Source: Ignavibacteriales bacterium
Lineage (GTDB): Bacteria > Bacteroidota > Ignavibacteria > Ignavibacteriales > Melioribacteraceae
Length of the DNA stretch: 64,000 bases
Assembly: GCA_026390775.1 (NCBI GenBank)
Contig: JAPLFF010000007.1
Coordinates: 434,001 to 498,000, forward strand
Direction of reading: 5' to 3'
In this document: positions 52,854 to 62,521 of the stretch, in pieces
Numbering within the stretch: position 1 is the first letter of the stretch
Layout of the letters: each line of letters opens with the position of its first letter
Notes under the pieces: model-generated
Seen by the model: only the letters and a program-made list of their open reading frames with translations
Told to the model about the DNA's origin: nothing
Databases searched by the model: none
Made by a program: the position numbers and the translations under genes

Positions 52854-53921
52854 ATGAATATTCTTATTATAGCACTTTCCGGAATTGGTGATGCTTTAAT
52901 GTTTACTCCTTCACTTGTTAAACTGAGTGAAGAAATTCCAAATGCTGAACTAGATGTTCTCGTTATGTATAAAGGAGTAAAAGATATCTACGAAAAACTT
53001 CCGCAGATTTCAAAAGTTAGATATTTCGACTTTCTAAACAGTTCTAAACTCAAATCACTTTCTTATATTCTAAAGCTCAGGAATAAATATGACGCAACAA
53101 TAAATATTTATCCATCTAACAGAAGAGAATATAATTTAATTAGCAGGATCATAGGAGCGGAACGACGATTAGCAATAAAATATCTGCGCAAAGACTTTTT
53201 AAATTTTGGATTCTTAAACAATACACGTCTAGAAGAAAACGACAATCTTCATAATGTTGAAGAGAATTTCTTTTTATGCGAAAAACTAACCAGCAAGAAA
53301 TCAGACTCTATTCCAATGCTCAAGCTAAATTTAAGGAATGATGATCTTACTTTTGCAAATAACTTCTTCAAGAATAAATCAATTTCCAATAATGATATAG
53401 TAATCGGATTTCACCCCGGCTGTTCAACTTTAAAAAATCATGAAAAGAGAAGATGGGAAACAAATAAATTTGCCGAGTTAGGAAAAAAATTGATCCAAGA
53501 TTACAATGCTAAAGTACTGCTATTCGGAGGTGGTGAAGAAAAGATTTTAAAAGATATTATTTCTGCAAAGATTGATTCTCAAAATGTTTATTCGGTCAAT
53601 GCACACAGTTTATCAAACAGCGCAGCTGTTATGCAAAGGTGCAATTTATTTATCACTAACGATTCAAGCTTGATGCATGTTGCAGCGGCACTAAAACTTA
53701 ATATTGTCTTTATTATCGGACCAACAAATAAAAATTATATCTATCCATGGCAGACAAATTATAAAATAGCTTCTCTCGATCTTGACTGCTCGCCATGTTT
53801 CTATTATTCGCCAAAACCATTAACATGTTCCCGCAGTGATTTGAAATTCAAATGTATAAAAGATCTATCGGTTGATCTGGTGTATGAAAAAGCAAAAGAA
53901 TTTCTTGCTGTAAAAATTTGA
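52854..53921 (+). CDS. Glycosyltransferase family 9 (heptosyltransferase-like)
   Basis: The 355-residue protein has the GT9 N-terminal pattern N-I-L-I-I-A-L-S-G-I-G-D-A-L-M-F-T-P. The donor-side motifs are G-F-H-P-G-C-S, L-F-G-G-G-E-E-K and T-N-D-S-S-L-M-H-V-A-A-A-L, ending P-T-N-K-N-Y-I-Y-P-W. C-terminal Cys residues (D-C-S-P-C-F) are typical of the family. GT9 enzymes transfer ADP-heptose to lipid A-core-type glycans. The HldD gene at 30933-31916 could provide the donor. It has its own transcript start after the upstream terminator and is convergent with the LOG gene. Confidence 0.92.
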   Translation: MNILIIALSGIGDALMFTPSLVKLSEEIPNAELDVLVMYKGVKDIYEKLPQISKVRYFDFLNSSKLKSLSYILKLRNKYDATINIYPSNRREYNLISRIIGAERRLAIKYLRKDFLNFGFLNNTRLEENDNLHNVEENFFLCEKLTSKKSDSIPMLKLNLRNDDLTFANNFFKNKSISNNDIVIGFHPGCSTLKNHEKRRWETNKFAELGKKLIQDYNAKVLLFGGGEEKILKDIISAKIDSQNVYSVNAHSLSNSAAVMQRCNLFITNDSSLMHVAAALKLNIVFIIGPTNKNYIYPWQTNYKIASLDLDCSPCFYYSPKPLTCSRSDLKFKCIKDLSVDLVYEKAKEFLAVKI

Positions 53922-53941
53922 GTGTTAATTGTCTTTCGTAA

Positions 53942-54478
53942 TTATTTTAGTATGTTGATAATAAATTCCGCACACTCATCTATTTCACCGAAGCATTTAA
54001 TCAATCCGATTCTTCTTTTTTCTTTTATTATTTGTTCTTCCATCAAAGAAATTATTTTTGTCCACATTTTACCGTGACATGCAACCGGTTTTTGATCGAT
54101 TATTCCTTTATTTAAATATTCCCAAACAAGAGAAAGCTCCAGCATTGTTCCGGTTCCGCCTTGAAGAATAATATAAGCATCACCTATCTCAACAAGAGTT
54201 TTCAACCTATCAAATAATGTATGAGCAACAATTTGCCTGGTAAGATGTTTGCTCGCCAAAGCGTGATAAATGTCTAATGTAACTCCAACTGCTTCCGCAC
54301 CTTTCTCATTAGCTCCTTTTGAAACTGCATCCATAATACCTTGGAAACCGCCGGAACAAACATTGATTTTATTCTCAGCTAATTTTTTCCCGAGTGTGTA
54401 GGCGATTTCATATTCATCATCACCTTCACGAGATATAGAACTACCAAAGACAGTTACGAATTTTTTGTTTTCGTACAT
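53942..54478 (-). CDS. LOG-family (lysine-decarboxylase-like) protein
   Basis: From the ATG at 54478 the protein is 178 residues. It has V-T-V-F-G-S-S at the start, then C-S-G-G-F-Q-G-I-M-D-A-V-S-K-G-A and the LOG signature L-Q-G-G-T-G-T-M-L-E-L, where Gln replaces the usual Pro of P-G-G-x-G-T. LOG proteins are mostly phosphoribohydrolases acting on nucleoside monophosphates such as AMP or cytokinin-type nucleotides; the name lysine decarboxylase is historical. The start overlaps the stop of the S1/P1 nuclease gene by one base (TAATG), indicating coupling. The longer frame to 54514 would lie inside that gene. The activity is inferred. Confidence 0.85.
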   Translation of the reverse strand: MYENKKFVTVFGSSISREGDDEYEIAYTLGKKLAENKINVCSGGFQGIMDAVSKGANEKGAEAVGVTLDIYHALASKHLTRQIVAHTLFDRLKTLVEIGDAYIILQGGTGTMLELSLVWEYLNKGIIDQKPVACHGKMWTKIISLMEEQIIKEKRRIGLIKCFGEIDECAEFIINILK

Positions 54479-55308
54479 TAGTTTTCCAAGATTGGTTTGC
54501 CTGCATCTAACCAAGCAGTATAAATTAGCGAAGACAAACAGAGAGCCGCAGAGTTAATTTCAGTTATAGTAACATATTTAGTTTTGAACCAGAGTAATCT
54601 GTAATAATCTGTATCGAACTTACCGTCGGTTTTACCTGAAGCATAATTGTCTGCTGAAAGAATCATCTCAACATAATCGTTTGCTTCAACGATATAATCG
54701 AAAATGTAATCTTTGATATATTGTATGTAGTATGGCTTATTCTCTTCAAAACTATTTCCTATCACATTTAAATATTTATCCACCATATCAATTTCATAAC
54801 GGGAATGAATTCCTTTCTGCGAAGTCAACTGTCCGTTGTAATTCACGGTTGCATGAAGCGGCTGATGTCCATCCGCAACATAATGTGCTAAGTCGGAAGT
54901 ATAGAGAAGTACGTTATCTTTATTTTTTTCTTTGAATGCGTTTATCAATCTGAAAAAAGTTTCTTCAGTTGCCCATGGAAGAATTCCTTCTTTTGTAACA
55001 ACTTTCTCATCATATAATTTATTAAGTGAATCACGCGACATGATTACAATCCCATCCGTAAACTCTTTATAGTAATCAATATCAATAAAGTGCTTCGGAC
55101 CTTCTGATTTATCATCTCTTTTTCTATTATCAGGATCAACAGAATGTTCGGTGATTGCAGATTTGAATTGATCGGAGAATTTCATTTCTGCCGGAAGCAG
55201 TTTCATTGCAAATGCGGCAATAGTTTTGTGTCCTTTGTCTCCCCATCCATAAACTATTAATGATGACAATAGAATTAACAAGAACGAGGTTGAAAATATT
55301 TTTTTCAA
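54478..55308 (-). CDS. Secreted S1/P1-type zinc nuclease
   Basis: The 276-residue protein has a signal peptide (about 1-21). The predicted mature end is Trp22 in W-G-D-K-G-H, the exact N-terminal zinc-binding pattern of S1/P1 nucleases and phospholipase C. Further candidate zinc ligands are in H-Y-V-A-D-G-H-Q-P-L-H and in H-S-R-Y-E-I-D. These enzymes cleave single-stranded nucleic acids to 5'-nucleotides, some with 3'-nucleotidase activity. Location is probably periplasmic or extracellular. The LOG-family gene is coupled to it by a one-base overlap, so a nucleotide-scavenging pair is suggested. Confidence 0.92.
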   Translation of the reverse strand: MKKIFSTSFLLILLSSLIVYGWGDKGHKTIAAFAMKLLPAEMKFSDQFKSAITEHSVDPDNRKRDDKSEGPKHFIDIDYYKEFTDGIVIMSRDSLNKLYDEKVVTKEGILPWATEETFFRLINAFKEKNKDNVLLYTSDLAHYVADGHQPLHATVNYNGQLTSQKGIHSRYEIDMVDKYLNVIGNSFEENKPYYIQYIKDYIFDYIVEANDYVEMILSADNYASGKTDGKFDTDYYRLLWFKTKYVTITEINSAALCLSSLIYTAWLDAGKPILEN

Positions 55309-55339
55309 TTTAGTATCCTTTTAAGTATTTGTTTTAAGA

Positions 55340-56563
55340 TTAATTTAATTCCCCGTTGATTTCAAGGATTGATTTTTTAATTATAGCTACTGCCTCTAAC
55401 ACTTGTTCTTCGGTTATAACTAATGGCGGTGCAAAACGTATAATGTGCCCGTGAGTTGGCTTAGCAAGTAATCCGTTCTCTTTCATTTTCAAACAAACAT
55501 CCCAAGCTTCTTTTCCGTTTTTCGGTTTAATAACAATTGCATTGAGTAAACCTTTACCACGTACTAGTTTAATCATATCTGTTTTTATTTTTGATATTTC
55601 CTCGCGGAAAACTTTCCCGAGTCTTTCTGCATTCTCCGACAATTTTTCTTCTTTAAGAACTTGAAGAGCAGCAACTGCGACTTTACATGCTAATGGATTT
55701 CCCCCGAAAGTTGAACCATGTTCTCCTGGTTTAATTACAAGCATCACTTCATCATCTGCAAGAACCGCAGAGATAGGCATTGTTCCGCCGGAAAGTGCTT
55801 TCCCTAATATTAATATATCGGGTTTAACATTTTCATGATCGCATGCAAGTAATTTTCCTGTCCTCGCAAGTCCGGTCTGAACCTCATCGGCTATAAATAA
55901 AACATTTTTTTCTTTACACCTTGAATATGCTTTTGCTAGATAACCTTCGTCCGGAACAACAACGCCAGCTTCCCCTTGTATTGGTTCAACTAAAAACCCG
56001 GCAACGTTCGGGTCTTGAAGTGCTTTATCTAATGCATTCAAATCGTTATATGGAATCTTAATAAATCCAGGTGTGTAAGGACCAAAACCTTTATAAGAAT
56101 CCGGATCGCTCGACATTGATATTACGGTTATTGTTCTTCCATGAAAATTTCCATCGCAGACAATTATTTTTGCTTCGTTCTCTTTGATTCCTTTTTTATC
56201 GTATGCCCATCTTCTGCAAAGTTTTAGAGCTGTTTCATCAGCTTCGGCTCCGGAGTTCATTGGTAATATTTTATCGTATCCGAAAAAATCGGTAATAAAT
56301 TTTTCATACGGACCGAGACAAACATTATAAAAAGCTCGGGATGTTAGAGTAAGAACTTTCGCTTGATCACAAAGTGCTTCAACAATTTTTGGATGACAAT
56401 GACCTTGATTTACCGCAGAATAAGCAGAAAGAAAATCATAATATTTTTTCCCTTCGACATCCCACAAAAAAACGCCTTCGCCTTTTGTTAATACTACCGG
56501 TAGCGGATGATAATTATGCGCGCCGTATTTTTCTTCTAATAAGATGTAATCCTGAGTCAGCAT
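55340..56563 (-). CDS. rocD: Ornithine aminotransferase
   Basis: This PLP-dependent class III enzyme converts ornithine and 2-oxoglutarate to glutamate-5-semialdehyde and glutamate. The 407-residue protein starts close to the typical [11 protein letters not shown]. It shows [16 protein letters not shown], the cofactor Asp226 (A-D-E-V-Q-T-G) and the Schiff-base Lys255 (I-L-G-K-A-L-S-G-G). The Y-G-A-H-N-Y and [14 protein letters not shown] patterns favour ornithine aminotransferase over acetylornithine or GABA aminotransferases. It stands alone 31 bases upstream of the nuclease gene on the same strand; no arginine-pathway genes are nearby. Confidence 0.93.
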   Translation of the reverse strand: MLTQDYILLEEKYGAHNYHPLPVVLTKGEGVFLWDVEGKKYYDFLSAYSAVNQGHCHPKIVEALCDQAKVLTLTSRAFYNVCLGPYEKFITDFFGYDKILPMNSGAEADETALKLCRRWAYDKKGIKENEAKIIVCDGNFHGRTITVISMSSDPDSYKGFGPYTPGFIKIPYNDLNALDKALQDPNVAGFLVEPIQGEAGVVVPDEGYLAKAYSRCKEKNVLFIADEVQTGLARTGKLLACDHENVKPDILILGKALSGGTMPISAVLADDEVMLVIKPGEHGSTFGGNPLACKVAVAALQVLKEEKLSENAERLGKVFREEISKIKTDMIKLVRGKGLLNAIVIKPKNGKEAWDVCLKMKENGLLAKPTHGHIIRFAPPLVITEEQVLEAVAIIKKSILEINGELN

Positions 56564-56713
56564 GATGTCCCAATATTTGTTTAACTGTTATATCAAATTT
56601 ATCAAAAAGAATCTATAGTTCCGAAGTACAGAAATTTGAAAATGCAGTTATCAATGCAGATTTTATTTTCTTACAAGACATTATGAAGGAAATGAATTTA
56701 AAGGAAAATATTA

Positions 56714-58963
56714 CTAAGCACGCGGCGGAATATTAAGCCATTGGTCTATTGTAATTTTTAAGAAGTGTATATTAATTGGTTTTGCAATATAATCATCCAT
56801 CCCGGCTGCAAGACACTTTTCTCTATCTTTCATACTTGAATGTGCTGTTACTGCAATTATTGGTATCTTAGAATATCTGCCGGATGATTCGCGTATTTTT
56901 TTAGTTGCTGTAATTCCATCCATATCAGTCATTTCAACATCCATTAGAGCTAAATTAAATGCTCCTGTTTTAATTGCTTCAATTGCATCATGCCCTGTAG
57001 AGACGGCTTCTACTTCATATCCAACTTCACGCAATATTTTGAGTTCAAGATTTTGACTAATCGGATTATCTTCAACTAATAATAATTTCTTTCTTTGAAC
57101 GGTTCCTGAATTTTCTTCAGAATGCTGCGTTATAATACCATCAGCAGTATGTGTTTGTCCCGAAGTTACTTTCTCCGAAATATGAAAATGCTGGTCCATA
57201 TTTATGTTCGGTTGTAATTTCATTTTTACGGAAAAATAAAATTTGCTGCCCAAACCGAGTTTGCTTTCCACATTAATTTCGCCATGCATCAACTTTACAA
57301 ACTCTTTGGAAATCATAAGACCAAGTCCGGTACCTTCTTTTGAACTTTTCTTGGTTTTCACTTGGATATAAGGTTCAAACAAAGTAGAAATTTTATCGCT
57401 TGGTATTCCTACTCCTGTATCTTCAACGCTTGTTAGTAGCTCAACAAAAAATTCAGTTTTTGCTTGAACAGATATATTAAGAGTTATTCTGCCATGTTCA
57501 GTAAATTTAATCGAATTGCTTAATAAATTGAGGATAATCTGTCTATACCTAGTTGGATCTCCGAACATTTTGTTTGGAATCTTACTATCAATATTTTTTT
57601 CAAGAGTTAATCCTTTAGCTTTGGCCGTCTGTGCAATAATAGAAAATGCCTTAACAATCTCATCGTTAATATTAAAATCAATTTCATCTAGTTCCATCTT
57701 ACCCGCTTCAATTTTAGATATATCAAGAATATTATTTATTATATCCAGAAGAGACTCAGCAGCTAAATGGGCATCTTTAGCAAATAATTTAAGTTCATCT
57801 TTACTTTCGAAAAGATCATTCTCAATCAAAGTAAGAAAACCCATAACGGAATTCATTGGTGTTCGAACTTCATGACTCATACTTGCTAGAAATTTCGATT
57901 TGAAATTACTTTCTTGCTGAGATTTTTTAGCAGCAGTTTCTGCTTTCAATTTTTCAGTCCGGAGTGCTTCAAGAGCATTCTGTTTTTCATTCTCTGCCTG
58001 AACTTGCTGCGTTATATCTTGTAAACTACCTTCATAAACATTTAGTCCGCTTTCTTCATCTTCGTTAGTTTTAACGTTCATTCGAACTGTAATTTCATCT
58101 CCATCTTTCTTCTTAAACGGAACGCGGAAGTTTCTAACTTTACCCTGTTTCTCAAGAAGTTTGGTTAATAATTCCCAATCGTTTTTTCTTTGGAGTACGT
58201 CTGATTGTAAAATTAATTTTTTAAATTCATCTTCATTTGTATACCCGAGCATTTTAATCAATGCAGGATTTATTGTAGTAAATTTTCCTTCGCGGGTTAG
58301 CTGAAAAATTCCTTCGGCGGAATTCTCAAATAAATTTCTAAATTTTTTCTCCGATTGAGAAACTTCAAAAGTTTTTATAACTGCTTCTTGTCTAAATTTA
58401 TAATTGATATAACTTGCAACGATGGCCATTATACTTATTACAATTACCAAAAAGATAGATTCGAACATATTTGGTAGTATTGTAATACTCTTACTGTTAA
58501 AAATAATTGAGACAGAAAATACAACGTTATAATAGATAGCAACTATTATCTGATTTGAAACTTCCCAGCTTAGAAATAACGCTGCTATAAAAATGATTAG
58601 ACTAATAATGTGGGAATTAAAAATTATAGTTGTTGGTATGAGATAGATCATCACACCAAAAGAACATATAATAGAAAGAAGAAGGGTATGAATTAATATT
58701 ATGGGGTGCTTTTTCCCAAAATTAAAATTTGAAATGATTAAAAGTAAAAATGCAATTAGAATTGCCGAAAGACGGGAAATATAAATTTCTACACTATGCG
58801 CTGAGAAGTATCGGACTTCCAAAATCATTGCTAAAATACCGGCTACCACGGTAAATTTTGCCAATGCTTGAAAAGGAGCTATTAAATTACGTTTACTCTC
58901 GTCTTGAAAATATTCGAAGCTTTTTCTTTCAAGAGTATTTTTAAATTTATTTTCAGTACTCAC
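56714..58963 (-). CDS. Hybrid sensor histidine kinase / response regulator
   Basis: The 749-residue protein has six or so N-terminal membrane helices (about 30-185) and a PAS domain with PAC (about 205-320). A coiled-coil linker precedes the HisKA dimerisation domain with S-M-S-H-E-V-R-T-P-M (His364). The HATPase domain carries an N box near 479-483, D-T-G-V-G-I and T-G-L-G-L. The C-terminal receiver has the acidic pair Glu631/Asp632 and phosphoacceptor Asp675 (L-A-L-M-D-V-E-M). No output domain follows, so the signal must pass to another protein. No partner regulator is adjacent. The membrane part is large and may sense a lipid or envelope signal. Confidence 0.95.
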   Translation of the reverse strand: MSTENKFKNTLERKSFEYFQDESKRNLIAPFQALAKFTVVAGILAMILEVRYFSAHSVEIYISRLSAILIAFLLLIISNFNFGKKHPIILIHTLLLSIICSFGVMIYLIPTTIIFNSHIISLIIFIAALFLSWEVSNQIIVAIYYNVVFSVSIIFNSKSITILPNMFESIFLVIVISIMAIVASYINYKFRQEAVIKTFEVSQSEKKFRNLFENSAEGIFQLTREGKFTTINPALIKMLGYTNEDEFKKLILQSDVLQRKNDWELLTKLLEKQGKVRNFRVPFKKKDGDEITVRMNVKTNEDEESGLNVYEGSLQDITQQVQAENEKQNALEALRTEKLKAETAAKKSQQESNFKSKFLASMSHEVRTPMNSVMGFLTLIENDLFESKDELKLFAKDAHLAAESLLDIINNILDISKIEAGKMELDEIDFNINDEIVKAFSIIAQTAKAKGLTLEKNIDSKIPNKMFGDPTRYRQIILNLLSNSIKFTEHGRITLNISVQAKTEFFVELLTSVEDTGVGIPSDKISTLFEPYIQVKTKKSSKEGTGLGLMISKEFVKLMHGEINVESKLGLGSKFYFSVKMKLQPNINMDQHFHISEKVTSGQTHTADGIITQHSEENSGTVQRKKLLLVEDNPISQNLELKILREVGYEVEAVSTGHDAIEAIKTGAFNLALMDVEMTDMDGITATKKIRESSGRYSKIPIIAVTAHSSMKDREKCLAAGMDDYIAKPINIHFLKITIDQWLNIPPRA

Positions 58964-59138
58964 AGCACTCTATAAGTTTATTTAAATATGGTAGAATAAT
59001 TTTCGTAAATTTTGGATAACTTAGTTAGAAAATGTGTTTTATTAACAAGAAAAACTTTACAAACTTCTTTTATCTAAGGACTTAAATAAAGAAAATTAGC
59101 TAAATAATCAAACTTAAATAAAATAGACAAGGTATTAT

Positions 59139-59732
59139 ATGTTGGAGTTTCTATATCAAATAGACTTGAAATTCCTTTATTTTATTAATCATACGTTATC
59201 TAATCCATTTTTCGATAAACTTTTCCCATTTATCACTGATGTAAAAAACTGGTATATAGCTTACATAATATTATTTTTAATTCTAATTGTTAAGGGCGGA
59301 AGAATTGGTAGAATTGCTGCTTTCGCTATGATCTTACTAATTGTTGCCACAGATCAGTTCAGCAGTTACTTTTTGAAAAATTTAGTCGGCAGAATTAGAC
59401 CCTGCAATGTTTACTCAGATTTAAATGTGCTTGTTACTTGCACAGAATCATTTTCATTTCCGTCTTCACACGCGGTAAACAATTTTGGTGCGGCAATGTT
59501 CTTTACAAAAATTTTCCCTAAATATAAATGGTCGTTTTTTAGTGTAGCAATATTAATGGCATTTTCCAGACCTTATGTAGGTGTTCATTATCCATCAGAT
59601 GCAATTGGAGGCGCTTTAATCGGTATGTTCTTCGGTTATATATTTGCTTTTATAGTTAAGAAAATAGATAGTTTTATTTCAATGAAACAAACGAAAATTA
59701 CAGATAAATATGAACGTGTAGAATTCAAATAA
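59139..59732 (+). CDS. PAP2-family phosphatase
   Basis: The 197-residue membrane protein has five to six hydrophobic segments and the three PAP2 motifs: K-N-L-V-G-R-I-R-P, P-S-S-H-A-V-N-N-F-G and S-R-P-Y-V-G-V-H-Y-P-S-D, the last two with the catalytic His residues. Such enzymes dephosphorylate lipid phosphates such as phosphatidic acid or undecaprenyl diphosphate. Substrate is not readable. It is divergent from the histidine kinase and 14 bases before the AMP nucleosidase gene, so the two are co-transcribed. Confidence 0.93.
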   Translation: MLEFLYQIDLKFLYFINHTLSNPFFDKLFPFITDVKNWYIAYIILFLILIVKGGRIGRIAAFAMILLIVATDQFSSYFLKNLVGRIRPCNVYSDLNVLVTCTESFSFPSSHAVNNFGAAMFFTKIFPKYKWSFFSVAILMAFSRPYVGVHYPSDAIGGALIGMFFGYIFAFIVKKIDSFISMKQTKITDKYERVEFK

Positions 59733-59746
59733 CTAAATGAGAAAAA

Positions 59747-60520
59747 ATGAAAACTAAACTTGAAATTGCGAAAAATTGGCTACCGCGTTACACGGGTACT
59801 AGTATTGATGGCTTAGGCGATTATTTGTTGTTAACAAATTTTCAAAATTATGTTCTAAAATTTGCAGAAAAATTTAAGTGCGATGTTCAAGGTTTGGGAG
59901 GACCTATGCAATCTGCTACTAATAGCGCCGGTTTATCAATTATAAATTTTGGAATAGGATCTGCTAATGCGGCAACAATTATGGATTTACTTGTGGCACG
60001 TGAACCAAAAGGTGTTTTGTTTCTTGGTAAATGCGGTGGATTAAAACTCTCTACGGAAATCGGACACTTTATTTTACCAATTGCTGCTATTCGGGGTGAA
60101 GGAACAAGTAATGATTATCTTCCGCCTGAAGTTCCCGCTCTTCCTTCATTCAAGTTACACAAATTTGTTTCTGATAAAATCATTTCTAAGAACATTGAAT
60201 ATCGAACCGGAGTAATTTATACAACAAACCGACGTTTGTGGGAATGGGACGAAGATTTCAAAATTTATTTAAGAAAACTGGGCGCGATTGGAATTGATAT
60301 GGAAACAGCTACAGTTTTTATAGTTGGTTATGCAAATCAAATTGCACGCGGCGCTCTCTTACTAGTTTCCGATCTACCAATGTTTCCTGAAGGAGTAAAA
60401 ACTGAAGAATCAGATCGTGCAGTCACTCAGCAGTTTGTTGATATGCACTTAAATATCGGTATTGAAGCAATGACTGAAATAGGCAGTAAAGGCGAAGCAA
60501 TAAAGCATTTTACATTCTAA
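59747..60520 (+). CDS. amn: AMP nucleosidase, short Bacteroidota-type
   Basis: AMP nucleosidase splits AMP into adenine and ribose-5-phosphate. The 257-residue protein matches the short form of Bacteroidota and lacks the N-terminal regulatory domain of the 484-residue E. coli Amn. It shows the phosphorylase-fold motifs F-G-I-G-S-A-N-A-A-T-I, F-L-G-K-C-G-G-L, I-D-M-E-T-A-T (ribose-binding Glu) and V-S-D-L-P-M-F-P-E-G-V-K. It follows the PAP2 gene closely. With the S1/P1 nuclease and LOG protein nearby, it points to nucleotide salvage in this part of the genome. Confidence 0.93.
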   Translation: MKTKLEIAKNWLPRYTGTSIDGLGDYLLLTNFQNYVLKFAEKFKCDVQGLGGPMQSATNSAGLSIINFGIGSANAATIMDLLVAREPKGVLFLGKCGGLKLSTEIGHFILPIAAIRGEGTSNDYLPPEVPALPSFKLHKFVSDKIISKNIEYRTGVIYTTNRRLWEWDEDFKIYLRKLGAIGIDMETATVFIVGYANQIARGALLLVSDLPMFPEGVKTEESDRAVTQQFVDMHLNIGIEAMTEIGSKGEAIKHFTF

Positions 60521-60670
60521 ATTACTGGCATTGATATTGAGTTCTTTATAAGTGAAAATTGGGAAACATGATTAATCTTAATGGAATTTGATATACTTCT
60601 AAACTATTATTCGTACTAAGTGAACAGAATGCGTAGTAATAAGTGGACAATGCTTAGAAAGGAAATAAAA

Positions 60671-61111
60671 ATGGAAAAAATTATGAAAAGTATATTGTTA
60701 GTCTTGATTGTTGTTATATCCGGACCAAATATTTTAGTAGCACAGAATGAATCCGAGAACGCAATGAAAACAACTTTGAACAAATTATTTGATTTCAGTA
60801 AATCGAAATCTTATGAAAAAGCTGCATCTTATATTGCGTACGATGGTGAAGATAAAAACCATATAGGAAAAGAATCTTTTAATGCTGTCAATAAAGATGA
60901 ATTAAACCAAGTGAAAAGAATTTGCAAAAAGATCTCAGCTTTAATAGATCTTAGTTCCAAACATGAATTTGGTAAATTTAATATTCAAAAGGATGTCGAA
61001 AAAGAAAGCTATACTATAGAAGTTAATTTTGTTAGCGGTGATCAAAAACTTGTTACTACATTTAGATTTATTAAAACTGCAAGCGGATTATTGTTAGCCG
61101 ATTTGAATTGA
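60671..61111 (+). CDS. Small exported protein of unknown function
   Basis: The ATG at 60671 follows AAAGGAAA and gives a 146-residue protein with a signal peptide (M-E-K-I-M-K-S-I... ending L-V-A-Q). The frame is open back to 60620 but that leader is not signal-like. The mature part has alternating Lys/Ser helices and a beta-rich end, and resembles an NTF2-like/DUF4878-type fold in length and pattern. That comparison is weak. I give no function. It stands alone between amn and the convergent DMT gene. Confidence 0.65.
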   Translation: MEKIMKSILLVLIVVISGPNILVAQNESENAMKTTLNKLFDFSKSKSYEKAASYIAYDGEDKNHIGKESFNAVNKDELNQVKRICKKISALIDLSSKHEFGKFNIQKDVEKESYTIEVNFVSGDQKLVTTFRFIKTASGLLLADLN

Positions 61112-61123
61112 TCTATAAAAGAT

Positions 61124-62035
61124 TCAACTCTTTTTCCGAACTAAAATATTTTTTTCACTTCCCTTCTTTACCAAAGTAACTCCAATTAGAATTACAACCG
61201 CTGCAAGTATAACCCATAATGATATTTTCTCATCAAGCACTAACCAACCTAAAAATAATGCTATGATTGGATTTACATAAGCGTAAGTTGCTACTAATGA
61301 AACGGGAAGATGTGCAACCGCATAAACATACGAACTGTAACCGGCTAATGATCCTACAATCACTAAATACAGATATGAATAAAAACTAGAATTCGTAAAA
61401 TGTAATCTACTTCCTTCACCCAAAATTAATCCTAGTGTAGTTATTACTACTCCGGCAATAATCATTTGCATTGCTGCGCTCATCAGCGGATGTACACTGA
61501 TTTTTTTGTATTTCGAATAAAGAGTTCCGACCGACCATAGAACAACCGCAAACATCAATCCTATAACACCTCTAAGGTATGCTGGATCAAATAACCGGAC
61601 GAAATCTTCACCGAAAATAATTCCTACACCAACTAAGCCTAGTAATAACCCAAGAAATACTGTCGAATTTATTTTTTTACCTTGCGGAATTATTGCATTA
61701 ATTCCAACAACCCAGAATGGAACTGTTGTTATTAATAAAGCTGTTAATCCGCTCGGAACCCATTGTTCTGCAAATACAACTAAACCCGTTCCGCCGCCAA
61801 GTAATAATAATCCGCTAATTGAAAGATGAAACAAGTCGTTTTTATTGGGCAGTTTATATTTTCTTAATAACAAAATTATAAGAAGCAACGGTCCGGCAGC
61901 TATAAAACGCAAACCGGTAAATAAAAACGGTGGCAAATTTTCAACTCCAATTCTAATAGCTAAATACGTTGTTCCCCAAATAATATAAATAGAGAATAAT
62001 GCAAAATATGCCCGCGTGTTTTTTTCTTTGTCCAT
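61124..62035 (-). CDS. EamA/DMT-family exporter
   Basis: The 303-residue integral membrane protein has ten hydrophobic segments arranged as two EamA repeats. It begins with the family start F-S-I-Y-I-I-W-G-T-T-Y-L-A-I-R, and the second half ends A-Y-V-N-P-I-I-A-L-F-L-G-W-L-V-L-D-E. DMT proteins of this kind export amino acids, nucleobases or drugs (RhaT/YdcZ-like). The substrate is unknown. It is convergent with the 60671 gene and divergent from the cupin gene. Confidence 0.92.
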   Translation of the reverse strand: MDKEKNTRAYFALFSIYIIWGTTYLAIRIGVENLPPFLFTGLRFIAAGPLLLIILLLRKYKLPNKNDLFHLSISGLLLLGGGTGLVVFAEQWVPSGLTALLITTVPFWVVGINAIIPQGKKINSTVFLGLLLGLVGVGIIFGEDFVRLFDPAYLRGVIGLMFAVVLWSVGTLYSKYKKISVHPLMSAAMQMIIAGVVITTLGLILGEGSRLHFTNSSFYSYLYLVIVGSLAGYSSYVYAVAHLPVSLVATYAYVNPIIALFLGWLVLDEKISLWVILAAVVILIGVTLVKKGSEKNILVRKKS

Positions 62036-62194
62036 AATTTTTCTTTCAAAAAAGAGGCTGAAAGATAATATTTTTTTTGATGTGTGAATGAATATTATTT
62101 ACTAATTCTAATTTTCTGAAAAAGGAATTAGAGATTAAAAATTTTGTAACTTTCTATCAAAGTTGTAAAACTTTTTGCGGGACTAGATGATTAG

Positions 62195-62515
62195 ATGAAC
62201 GCACTTAAAAACATATTTGAAAATCTTCCGAAAGAATTGAGAGAAGAGTATTTCGAAGAAATTATATCTACAAAAGATTTTAAACTCGAAAGAATAATTT
62301 CGGAAGGTCATACTTCCCCACCTAATTTTTGGTATGATCAGGACAAGAATGAATTTGTTATTCTTCTCAAAGGGAAAGCAAAATTAAGCTTTGATGATGG
62401 AAATAATTTTGAACTGAAGCCCGGTGATTATTTAATTATTCCGGCTCATCAAAAACATAGAGTTGATTGGACAGATCCCAATCAAAAAACTTTTTGGTTA
62501 ACAATACATCACTAA
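62195..62515 (+). CDS. Cupin-domain protein
   Basis: The 106-residue single cupin has E-G-H-T-S-P-P, then the second motif P-G-D-Y-L-I-I-P-A-H-Q-K-H-R-V-D with candidate metal-binding His residues. It is small, soluble and of the kind that often acts as a metal-dependent or small-molecule-binding protein. The substrate is unknown. Its stop is six bases before the following barrel gene, so the two are likely co-transcribed. Confidence 0.85.
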   Translation: MNALKNIFENLPKELREEYFEEIISTKDFKLERIISEGHTSPPNFWYDQDKNEFVILLKGKAKLSFDDGNNFELKPGDYLIIPAHQKHRVDWTDPNQKTFWLTIHH

Positions 62516-62521
62516 TGAATT

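Noticed and set aside
62140-62180. Weak inverted repeat (AACTTT/AAAGTT) before the cupin gene
   Set aside because: Six-bp AT-rich arms are expected by chance in this composition; no support for a regulatory site.
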